A DNA stretch of 64,000 nt from Tamarix chinensis (lineage: Eukaryota > Streptophyta > Magnoliopsida > Caryophyllales > Tamaricaceae), in assembly GCA_030549775.1 (NCBI GenBank), contig CM060180.1, positions 30,225,090 through 30,289,089 of the forward strand, read 5' to 3'. Numbering within the stretch: the stretch's first letter is position 1; every line of letters begins with the position of its first letter. Below are positions 11,830 through 21,512 of the stretch, piece after piece. Below the pieces are notes generated by a model. It was given only the letters and a program-made list of their open reading frames with translations, had not been told where the DNA came from and searched no databases. The position numbers and the translations under genes were made by a program.

Positions 11830-12140
11830 TCCATACATACTTAGATTCTCCCATACACAACCCTAGATTCTTCCATGCAAACTATAGATTCTCCTATACG
11901 AAACTATAGATTATATTCTCCCATGCAAAACCATAGATTCTCCCATACGAAACCGTAGATTCTCCCATATGAAACTGTAGATTCTCGCTTAAGAAATCCT
12001 AGATTAGATTCTCCCACGCAACACCATAGATTCTCTCATGTACAACTTTAGATTCTCCCATGCACAACCATAGATTCTCTCATGCAAAACCCTAGATTCC
12101 TCCATGCAAAACCCTAGTTTCTTCCATTCAACACCATAGG
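11830..12140 (+). repeat. Minisatellite in L1 (TAGATTCTCCCATGCAAAACC type)
   Basis: About ten copies of a 24-30 base unit built around tagattctcccat and gcaaaacc. It occupies the part of L1 where L2 has the AAATTACCA minisatellite, so members of the family have expanded different short units in the same region. L3 (near 32150-32215) and L4 (near 42450-42510) keep a few unexpanded ccatgcaaga-type units. Confidence 0.65.
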
Positions 12141-12806
12141 TTAGATTCTCTCATTCCTTCATTTTACTTTCATCCCCTATTATTCTTCCACTGATGGATC
12201 ATTAAATTTTTTAGGTCAACTCACATCCCTTGGTCAACTTATTTTCCTTTAGTTAACTTGTTTCCCCTTTTCCTTTTTCATCCTTTCCCTCACACAATAC
12301 CACATTAACATCCTCATATGCATGTCTTAAAGGGTCAAAACACATTACATCACATTCCACAACATTTCACCACATATAAATATCAACATATACAATAAGA
12401 AAGCACATAAGCGTACCTTAACTCCAAGTTGCTCCATACACAAAATAGCCAACTATTTGCACATGATACACAATACGACATTATACAAGGCATCCATGGC
12501 ATATAATACATATAGCATAATTAAGGTCTTAGCTACACCCTTACCTAATACGATACCGATCTTAGAGCATGCTCCTACGCCTCCTTAGGGCTTTAACTGG
12601 TCTCACCTATAAGAGGAAAAAACTAAATATTAGGTTCCCGCCTACTAAAAATACCATTATTTCCTTATTTATGCTAAGATTAGGGCTTTAGATAAAATAA
12701 TAATATAATAATAGTAACACTAACTACATACTAATTTTGCTAAAGATAAAAGTAGTCATAGTAATATTGTAAAAGATGATAATATAAGGTTTGAAGGTTT
12801 AACCAT

Positions 12807-13048
12807 AATAATAATAATGATAATGATGATGATGATGATGATGATAATAATAATAATAACAACAAAAACAACAATAATAATAATAATAATAATAATGATG
12901 ATGATGATGATAAGACTAATAATAATAGTAGTATTATAATTTGAAATAAATGGTAAAATAAGGGCTTTGACCCTTCACCAACTTAATACAAACAATAATA
13001 ATAGTATAATTTGAAAATAATGTAAAGTAGGGTTTTGACCCTACTTGA

Positions 13049-13103
<55 letters not shown>
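12807..13103 (+). repeat. ATA/ATG trinucleotide microsatellites in L1
   Basis: Runs of ata, aat and atg triplets near 12807-12912, and a pure (TAA)n run at about 13050-13102. Short repeats of the motif agggcttttgaccct lie between them. Poly-Ile and poly-Asn frames here are artefacts. Confidence 0.85.
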
Positions 13104-13106
<3 letters not shown>

Positions 13107-13898
13107 CATAATAATAATAATATAATCAAAATAAAACAGAATAGGGCTTTGGCCCTCAATAGCAATAATAATAATAACACTAGTAGTAGTAATAATAATA
13201 ATAATAATAATCAAAATACTGGAAATATATTGAAATTAAACTAATAAAGCTTGAATAAATAGGGTATAAAGTTTGAGAGGGTTTAGGGTACCACCTTGGG
13301 TTGGTGGTGACAGGCAGCACCAATAGTGGTGCACTACAGCGGTTGTGGTGGCCGAAAAAAGAGAAGAAAAGAGAGATAGTTGAGTGTTGGAAAAAGGAGA
13401 GGAAGAAAGAGGGTGGAAGTTGGGGTGTTTATGGTAGCCTAGATGGAGAGGGATGGAATGAAGGTGGCAATGCAACCAAAGGTGGCGGCACATAGTGGTG
13501 GCTGTGGTGGCCGAAAGGGGAGGAAAGGTAGAAAGAGAGGGAGGGAGAGGAAAACAAGGTAGGGGAAGGTAGAAGGTGGTCTGTAGAGCAGGTTGGGAGG
13601 TGTAGGAGGTGGTGGTTACGGTGGGAGTGGTGGCTAATAGTGGTGCAAAGGGAGACGAAGGTGGTAGGAAGAGCTGATCAAGGAGGTAACTTTACACGGC
13701 CGAGGCAGCTCGTGCAAGGAAAATCGAGGGAGAAGGGAGGTGTATATAGGTAGAGGGTGGTGTAGGGAAGGCTTAGGTGGGTGGTGTGGGCGGCGGCGTT
13801 GGACGACATCGACGGAAGAGGCGTTTGAATGGGCGGTGGTGCAAAGGGTTGATTTTTCTAGGTTTGAAGCAAAAATCGATTCCAGGGCTAGTAAGGGG

Positions 13899-13909
13899 GT
13901 ATTTATAGG
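13899..13909 (+). promoter_or_regulatory. TATA-like box of L1
   Basis: GTATTTATAGG lies inside the purine-biased block, 807 bp before the end of L1. The identical 11-mer lies 779 bp before the end of L3 (34064-34074) and about 858 bp before the end of L4 (43799-43809, after removing L5). An equivalent, decayed form is in L2. This fits an LTR promoter; no transcript data are available. Confidence 0.5.
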
Positions 13910-14721
13910 CTAAAGGAGGGGATAAGGTCAAAGGGATGATGGGAGGATAGGGCTGGTAGGTTAGGGTTCACCGGCAGCAACGACAGGCCGATGCACGATT
14001 ACGTCATGACCCGCAATTGAGTAGGGAAAAAGAGGGGGATCGTGCGAGAAGAGGGGAGGTGTAGTTGGGTCAAAGTGGCCGAAAAGTCAGAGGGAAGGAG
14101 AGAGAAGAGAAACGGCTGATCATAGGGACATGATCGGGGGAAAAAAACCAGGGAGCTAGGCGGAATTGTAAGTCGACGGAGGAAAGAAAAAGGAAGGAGG
14201 AAGAAGAAGGAGTGCGCTCGTAGACCGGGTGGATGAAGGAGAAAAGAAAGAAAAGAAAAGAAGAGAACCAGATCGGTGACAGGGGAAAATAAGAACGAAA
14301 CACAGTGTTTTGGAGACGGGTCGCGGGCTGGCCCAGGTCAAGGGTAAGGAAGAAAAAGAAAAGAAGAAGAAAGAAAAAGGAAAGAAAAGAAAAAGGGAAA
14401 GGAAAAAAGAAAAATATGTGGGTTGGGTTATTTGAATTATTTTGGTAATTTGGGATATTTAAAAATAATAATATTTAAATAAAATAATATTAAATTCCCT
14501 TTTTGGGCAAATTTTAGGATTTTTAAAAGATTTTCCCTCAATTCATTGTAATTAGCAAATCATTCTAATTTTCTCCAATTAAATTATTTATAAAATTCCT
14601 ATTCTTTTGGCCCTATTTACTCCCTCTTATTTTAAATAAAATAATTCATTTAGTTAATATTTAAATAAATCCTTAATTAGCTAAAATTCTTTAAATTAGG
14701 GTTTTAGGGCATTTTATTTTG

Positions 14722-17650
14722 ATCATATCAAACTTGTTTATGTTACACCAATACAGGTGTAGCATCACCAACACACTCTTTCTTATATAGTTCCATGATT
14801 GAATTCTTTGCTACAAGAGGCACATCTTATATTAGTTTATTTTTATATTCACATAGTATTTTAGGAATCAAATGTATTAATTATTTGTAATAAAAAACAT
14901 TATTTTTTTATTGAAATTTTTAACATTAATTATTATTATTTTTAAAAATGATAAATTAAATGAATTGAAATCAAATAATGATTTAAAAATAACTATGTTG
15001 CCAAATGGTTGTGTTGGCATGTTATTTTCATTTTATCTCATGCAAATATATATGAAATTAATTTGGTGTATAATAATTTAATGTTCGGATAGTTTTTCCA
15101 TATTAAGTTTGCTTTATACAAAGGATCTATCAGTTTCCCTTTTTGCTACATGACCTAAAAAAATCATATGTTGAGAATACATATATTAAATGCATTATGA
15201 TTCTTATATTGTTTGCCAATTTTGAAATTGTACAATATTTGATAACAAACTTTTCCATTTTTATTATTTTCATCTCATCTCATACAAATACATATGAAAT
15301 TGATTTGGTATATCATAAATTCATATTTAGCTAGTTTTATGCAATAAGTTTACTTTATACATGTGAACTATTGTTTTTGCTTTTATGTGAGCATAACTAG
15401 ATTCTCTTTACACATAATATATAATTTTGAGTTATAGAAAAACTATTAATGTTGGAAATAAATGCCCCCTTCACATTGAAAAGCCTATCACATTAGATGT
15501 ATTTTTATTTTTATAAAAAAGGGTTTTTAATCATCAAATGTCAAAGGTTTATTTCCTCGTAAGTCCATATATTTTTCATTTTTACAAGATATAATAACTT
15601 CTTTTTTTTTTTACTCTCTCTCTCTCTCTCTCTCTCTCTGCCTGCGGGGAAATGAAGAAATAAATGAAAAAGATTGAAGATTAAGGGCTTGTTCTTACCA
15701 CTTTATTTTTAGTCGGATCATAATCATAAATATAATAAAAAAATTAACAATAACAATGGTAATAATGATAGCAAAAATAATATTTATAGTAATACAAATT
15801 AATTGTGACAACTAATAATAATTAAACAAGAATGACAATTAACTTGTTTTTTTGGATCAGATTAGTTAAATTCAAATGAAGAGAGTGGACCTGAATATTT
15901 AGTTCATCATCTCTGTAAAAAGCATGAAACGTTATAAAATAACTAGGTTTTTTGGTGCACAGAGGGAGAGTTGTTTGCGTCTCATATTGTTTGTAAATTT
16001 CAACATTTTAAGATATTTGATGAAAAACTTTAGCATTTATTTTCCTTTTTTTTTTTTGTTTACTTTTTTATCTTGTGCAAGTACATATGAGACTAAGTTG
16101 GTACTATATTAATATATTATATTTGCATGCTTGGCTAGTCTTTTCGAAAGAAGATTTTTTTATTCAGATGAGCTATTGTTTTCGCTGCAATAATATTCTT
16201 TGTACGGTAAAGTTTTGACATAAGGAAAAACTACGGCCGTATAAAAATAAACACAATTTGTACCTCATATTGTTTGCAAAATTTTAGCATTTTGTGACAT
16301 GGGCTTACAAAATTTGACATTTATTTTCGGGAAAAATAGTTGGTAGTCCACTTAGACCAAAATAATTAAAGTTGTACAATTTATTTAATATTTAGTTCAG
16401 TTTTTTTGGTACTCTAATATACATGTACATATAGAGAATATTACCTGTACATTTATATATAATTAGGTGTACATATTAGTGTAATTATATGTACATGATA
16501 TTTTGTACTTGTAACTAAATACTTTTGGACCATTTTAATTTTTAACTAATTAATTTCACCTAAACATACTACAAAACAAATTTCCCTTTATTTTCTCTCT
16601 TTATTGTTTTCGTTTTATCTTTGTGCAAATGCATGTGAAACTAAATTGGTATATTATAATTACATGTTTTTGCTAGTTCTTTCGCGTTAAGTTTTCTTTC
16701 TTCAAATGAACTATCATTTTGATTTTTATGTGTGAGGGGAGCTTCTTTAGTAGTTTTCTGTATACTACAATCTTGATTTAGAAAAAGACAATGTCACCGT
16801 CAAAAAAAATATATTATCTTGGTCTCATACTATTATTTGCAAGATTTGATATTATATAATATTCCATAAGAATTTTTGACATTTTATTTTCTACATATAT
16901 TACTTTATTTGTTTCTCCATAATATTTGCAATATTTAATATTTTATTATCCACTCTGCTCCTTCATTTTCATTGGTAATGACAAATAAAATTAGAGGAAC
17001 AAAATTAATGTAAGGACATATTAGTTAATTTAGATATAAAGTTTATAAAATTTGTTATTTTTTAATATTTGTGTTAAAATATTATAAGTAATTAATGAAA
17101 TATTAAAATATATTCTATATATTTGAAAGTAGATGATTTATAATTTTTTAGTATGCATATTAATAAGTATTAAAATTTAGGATAACTGATACACAAGTTG
17201 ATTATTTAATGTAAATAGTTTAATTATTATAGAATACATTAATGAGATGGATGAAAATAAATTATGAAATAAAATAATAGATATCTGTTAGAACTTACAA
17301 TAGAAATAATATTAAAAAATAAAATAAATTATTTATAGATTCTCTATCTTAAAAATAATAAATGTTTAAAAAATTCAATTAAAACCTGGGATGACTATGA
17401 CTAAGAGTCTAAGATTCCCATAAATTTCAGTTGGACCCTGTTAGATTGCTACAAATTGACACAGGCAGACTCGAAGTTAATTATAGCTCCCATTCAAGTC
17501 AGACAAACGCGCACTCACGCAGTCAAGCTCGTCAAGTTACATCTGCGATCTACCATACCTTGTTTGTCTGGAAATACAGGACATAGTCTCACAGTTCGCG
17601 TCCTCCTCAAGTAGCGCAGTGCCGGTAACTTATAGAACCCCCCCCCCCCC
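14722..17650. other. AT-rich DNA upstream of the response regulator, with old degenerate repeats
   Basis: No gene is supported. A composite motif with the order tatgaaattaatttggt, tatat..aattca, gctagt, aagtttgctttatac and a/tgaactat recurs near 15050-15130, 15290-15380, 16085-16180 and 16630-16720, usually preceded by a ttgtttgcaa..ttt block. It looks like an ancient irregular tandem repeat. A (CT)n microsatellite lies at 15613-15639. The stretch around 17020-17190 resembles the inverted interior of the Stowaway-like remnant at 1760-1968. The last 250 bases are more GC-balanced and probably hold the promoter of the downstream gene. Confidence 0.5.
15613..15639. repeat. (CT)n microsatellite
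   Basis: An uninterrupted CT run of about 26 bases preceded by poly(T). Confidence 0.9.
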
Positions 17651-18029
17651 CATCCTTTTCATGTTCTCATTTTTATATGTATTTCCACATCAGCATGAAG
17701 AGGTATATGCTTAATTACACGGGACAATCCGTACAATTTTTTTTGTTTTTCCTGTTTGATTGCGTCCAACCTCTCTCTTCTGCCGTCAACCATAACTCTT
17801 CAATCATTTTGCTCAGAAATCCAAAATTTGTTCTTCTTTTACTTATCTCTGATTTACAATCGGTTTTATCCCTCTCTTGATTTGGCGTATTTTCAGGATT
17901 TCTGGGCAAAGAGGAAAAATCCAATCTTTTTTATGGTTAAAATGAAATTTTAAGTGATCGAATTGTTGACTCTGGTTTTGACCTTCTTCTGTTTTTGCTC
18001 TGATATTTTTTGTTGTGGATTTTGAAGAG
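17637..18029 (+). promoter_or_regulatory. Likely core promoter and 5' leader of the type-B response regulator
   Basis: Lies directly upstream of the start codon at 18030. It begins with a run of 14 C (about 17638-17651), followed by a TATA-like tttatatgta near 17671. The pyrimidine-rich sequence after about 17730 resembles a plant 5' leader. A tttcag near 17891-17896 could be the acceptor of a leader intron, but I cannot find a convincing donor. A six-codon upstream frame lies at 17933-17953. Transcription start is not determined. Confidence 0.4.
17933..17953 (+). CDS. Possible six-codon upstream ORF in the response-regulator leader
   Basis: ATG GTT AAA ATG AAA TTT TAA lies 77 bases upstream of the main start codon. 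There is no other ATG between the two. If it lies within the mature leader it could lower translation of the main frame. Its sequence has no recognised conserved uORF motif. Confidence 0.25.
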   Translation: MVKMKF

Positions 18030-20990
18030 ATGAGCGTGGAAGATGGAATTTATGACAGGTTTCCAGTTGGGTTGCGAGTTCTGGTGGTGGACGATGATCC
18101 AACTTGTCTCAAAGTGCTAGACTCACTGCTCACCAAATGCCAGTACAATGGTTTGTTTCTTTACTCTTTTAGAACACAATGAGAAGTTAGGCCCAGAAAA
18201 GTTCAAATATTGGGACGGTTGATCACAATTTTTATCTGCTTTGTTGGTAGGTTTTGTTTAAATTTTATTTTTTCCCTTGATGGTTGGTGGTTTTGATGAT
18301 ACCAATCGAATTTTGTTCGATATTTATGGTTTCATGTTGAGCTGGATTTAGTGTCCCAGGAAAAGGCTAAAGTTTTGTTCTCTGTTGGCAGCTGCAGCTG
18401 ATGCCTTTCTCTTAGTAACTTTCGTTTCATTTATGGTTTTCTCCAGTTAGAAAATAATCGCCCCCCCCCCTCCTTCCCACCTCTATTTAAAAAAAAAAAA
18501 AACTGTTGTTGCTCGGTTCATAAATTTTGCTCCACTTAATTTTCTTTAAGCTTCAATAAGATGATTTGCATGAATTCTTGGGATGATAAGAGTATGCTCA
18601 TAATTATTTTTTTCCCTTTTTGGGGGGGGGGCGCGGGGTGCTGTTTGGCTGTCGACCTGTTTGAGAGAGATAGAGGGTGATGCTTGTGCCTAGCAAATTT
18701 GGGATATCTAATTTCCATGGGCTTACAGTTATGTTTACCGGATTTGTATAGTTACGACAACGAATAGATCTAAAGTGGCGCTTCAATTGTTAAGGGAGAA
18801 CAGAGACAGGTTTGATCTTGTGATCAGTGATGTCTACATGCCAGACATGGATGGCTTTAGGCTCCTGGAGCTTATTGGCCTGGAAATGGACCTTCCTGTC
18901 ATCAGTAAGTCACTATATATAATCCTACTGGCCTTATTGATAATTACAAGTCTTTACTAGGCAACTCTTTCTTTCTTTCTGATAGACTCCCGACGCTGAT
19001 GTGATTTCTCTGCAGTGTTGTCTGCAAATGGTGATACAAATCTTGTGATGAAGGGAGTGAAACATGGTGCAGTTGACTACTTGATAAAACCCGTACGACT
19101 TCAGGAGCTGAAAAACATATGGCAGCATGTATTGAGGAAGAACAAGTCAACTGATCATCAGATAACTGTAGAAGGTTATGGATCTGACGATGGTGCTGGA
19201 GGCTCAGCATCGGTGTATAGGGCTGACCAAGATAATAGGAAAAGGAAGGAACAAGATGGAGATAACAGTGATGGCGATGAGGATGAGCATGTTGGTGAAA
19301 ATGGTACGAGGGAATCTCGAGATGGTGATACGGCGGCTACTCAAAAGAGACCTAGGGTTATTTGGTCTGTTGATCTGCATAGGAAGTTTGTTGCTGCTGT
19401 TGATGAGTTGGGGCTTGATAGTAAGTCCATCGATTGTAATATTGGCTTAGCTCTTGTTTGTGCTGGCTTGCTGATTTGCTGATTTGCTTCTTTGATGTTC
19501 AGAGGCTTTTCCAAAGAAGATTCTTGAGATCATGAATGTTGAAGGACTAACAAGAGAAAATGTGGCAAGCCATCTGCAGGCACGCATCTAACTCTTCCTT
19601 CCTTTTTCCCCTTGCATTTTTTCACTTTCCACTGCCCCCCCCCGGGGGGGCATTTGTTTTTCTAACTTTCTCTGAATATTGTGGGTGCAGAAGTATAGAT
19701 TATATCTAAGAAGGATCAGTGAATCACAAAGACAGACAACTGCAGCAGCCATTACTGATTCTTCAGCCTTCTTGCAAAATGGTTTACTAGGAAGAGGCTC
19801 AGCTGGACCGGGATATTTTACTAGTTCTACATTACCTGGACCCTCGTTCCAGTCCCCTGAAATGCTTAATAGATTCAACTCACCTAGTACCTTGGAATCC
19901 ATCAGAGGCCTAAATAATAATAATAATAATCCATCACCCATATTCCTGACAGCTAATAACCCAAGCATCAACAACTCTATATACACCCTTGCAGGGTACC
20001 AGCTGCCAGGGTTAACTTCAAATCTGTCGCAAACTCTAAATTCTAGTTTGCTGCAAGGAAATTCTACACCATCATCGCAGCTGCAGCTGAATAGAAATTC
20101 TGTTGGGCTTCCTGGTCGAAACAATCTACTACAGACGACTGGATATGCTGGAGGATTCAATGACCAATCATCGACCTTTAATGCAGCACCCTCCAGTATG
20201 CAGATATTGGGTGGGATTGGAGGCAGTAACTCTACTTTGATGTATTCTAGTAACAAGAGTTTGAGTAATGGTGTTGCTGCTGTGCAACCTTCTGTTCTGT
20301 CAACTTCTTTCAATAATGATCAGCTTGCTCAAAATCCTAATCAATTGAACAACCACCCACCTTCTGTTGCTGCTGCTGCTGCCCGAATCAGGAAGGATCT
20401 GGAGTACGTTTTAAATGGTGGATTAACACCTTTGGAGAATTCAGGGGGAAATATGCAAATGCAAACCCCAATGCAAGTGCCAGCTCAGGAAGGTCTGACG
20501 GGCTCAAAAAATGTTATCAGCAACGCCTATGTTTTAAACCCTCTAGCTCCTGCCATTGGCGCACCAAACCAGAACCAGAATCAGGGTTTTCCAGTGGCGC
20601 AAAATGGAGCTGTATACAGTGGGAACTTCAATGTCTCATCATCTTCTGCAGTTTCCAACACCATCGTTTCAACGACTCTACTGCCACAGGATGAAATTCA
20701 GAACACTGGAAGCATTACAAGGGGAAGGCTGGACGAGGGGTACCTACTTGATGATTTCACGAATAATTCTGGATCACTAGAAGACATAATGAATGAGATA
20801 ATGAAACAGGTACGTATCTATGTATAACCTGCTGATCTGTTTAAAACTAAAATGCCCCCCCCCAACCCACCAAAACACAAAAACCCACCCCGAAACGCAA
20901 ATAACCAAATGTCAAAATGGCATGCAGGAAACTGGCATGGAAGGAGACTTGAGCTTCCTTGATGATGAACTATTTCGGGCACACATGTGA
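18030..20990 (+). CDS. Type-B response regulator (ARR1/2/10/12-like), cytokinin signalling transcription factor
   Basis: Six exons: 18030-18150, 18752-18904, 19016-19420, 19503-19579, 19691-20809 and 20928-20990. They join in frame to 645 codons plus TGA. Residues about 15-135 form a CheY-like receiver. D21 and D22 lie in the motif VLVVDDDP, the phospho-acceptor is D67 in [12 protein letters not shown], and the conserved lysine is K116 in YLIKPVR. An acidic linker with a basic RKRKE (166-170), a possible nuclear signal, follows. Residues 204-260 form the GARP/Myb-like DNA-binding domain ([12 protein letters not shown] to [13 protein letters not shown]). The rest is an Asn/Gln/Ser-rich tail typical of the activation region, with [14 protein letters not shown] near 480. 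In this family the protein receives phosphate from AHP proteins and activates cytokinin-response genes in the nucleus. Four introns are GT-AG; intron 4 is GC-AG. The start has no competing in-frame ATG and aligns with family N-termini. Subgroup placement is uncertain. Confidence 0.95.
18151..18751 (+). other. Intron 1 of the response regulator, with C10 and G10 runs
   Basis: The donor is gtttgt and the acceptor gtatag; the phase-1 join rebuilds the codon GTT (V41). The 601-base intron includes ten C at 18461-18470, ten G at 18622-18631, and an A-run. It has no coding content. Confidence 0.85.
19580..19690 (+). other. GC-AG intron (intron 4) of the response regulator
   Basis: The coding sequence CATCTGCAG is followed by GCACGC, not GT, and resumes after gtgcag with AAGTATAGA. 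The join gives the invariant family sequence [13 protein letters not shown]. Reading through the boundary meets TAA four codons later, and no GT is close enough to preserve the frame. The 111-base intron contains C9 directly followed by G7 at 19635-19650. Confidence 0.8.
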
Positions 20991-21139
20991 GAGATCATAA
21001 TGATTGAATTTCAGTGTACCACTAGGGGTACATCATAGTAGGTGAGGAGTTGCTGGTTGCTGTCGTAGCTATTTAGGCATTTAGTCTTTTCATTTTTATC
21101 CACAAAGTAAACAAATAGCTCCTTTGTTGTTTGCCTTTC

Positions 21140-21364
21140 AAGTTTGCATGAGAATCTCATTATTTTGTATTTCATCCCCCTTTGTGCGACGCATAAATAG
21201 AGATAAATTAAACAATAATACCTGTCCTGCGCTTGCAACGTCATTAAACTTCTAAGTTTGCATGAGAACCTCATTATTTTGTATTTCATACCCCTTTGTG
21301 CGACGCATAAATAGAGATAAATTAAGCAATAATACCTGTCCTGAGCTTGCAACGTCATTAAAAA
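21140..21364. repeat. 114-bp tandem duplication between the convergent genes
   Basis: Two head-to-tail copies, 21140-21253 and 21254-21364, begin aagtttgcatgagaa and end gcttgcaacgtcattaaa. They differ at only a few positions (for example T/C at the 16th base). The duplication lies 150 bases past the response-regulator stop and about 150 bases past the DUF1068 stop on the other strand, so it is probably in one or both 3' UTRs. A 115-residue minus-strand frame that shows the same 35-residue repeat twice is a product of this duplication. Confidence 0.88.
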
Positions 21365-21512
21365 CCAGCATAGCTTAAGATTAATTTAGCATCGATGCCT
21401 AATTTACATATCGAGTATATAAGAGCCGCTAGCTAGTATAAATGACACTTCTATAAGTACATAAAATAAAATAAAATAAAAACCTGCAAATGGTTGGCAA
21501 CAAGTACTCATT

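Larger units (their letters stand above)
4845..14716 (+). mobile_element. Large LTR-like element L1 (host of nested element L2)
   Basis: L1 starts TGTAACACCCCAAAATTC at 4845 and ends near GGGCATTTTA at 14716, a decayed form of the family end GGGTATTACA. The flanking 5-mers are identical: ttttg at 4840-4844 and at 14717-14721. L1 is interrupted by L2 (5589-10790), so its own parts are 4845-5588 and 10791-14716, about 4.67 kb. In order it holds a family head (5-bp-duplication-type LTR start), a hairpin-motif array (10791-11150), a minisatellite (about 11830-12140), ATA/ATG microsatellites (12807-13103), and a purine-biased region (13260-14420) with a TATA-like box at 13899-13909. There is no gag-pol coding. 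Size, TG-type start and 5-bp duplication fit a very large solo LTR. Confidence 0.72.

Noticed and set aside
13035..13244. Poly-Ile, poly-Asn and poly-Leu open frames
   Set aside because: Trinucleotide microsatellites; the same holds for 39272-39502.
18030..19420. Bacterial response regulator acquired by transfer
   Set aside because: The receiver is joined to a GARP domain with plant-type introns, the standard structure of a plant type-B regulator.
19588..20313. 241-residue frame antisense to the response regulator
   Set aside because: Shadow of the large coding exon 5, which has the family sequence on the + strand.
21011..21358. 115-residue minus-strand frame with an internal 35-residue repeat
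   Set aside because: Product of the 114-bp DNA duplication in the 3' region; no start context or domain.
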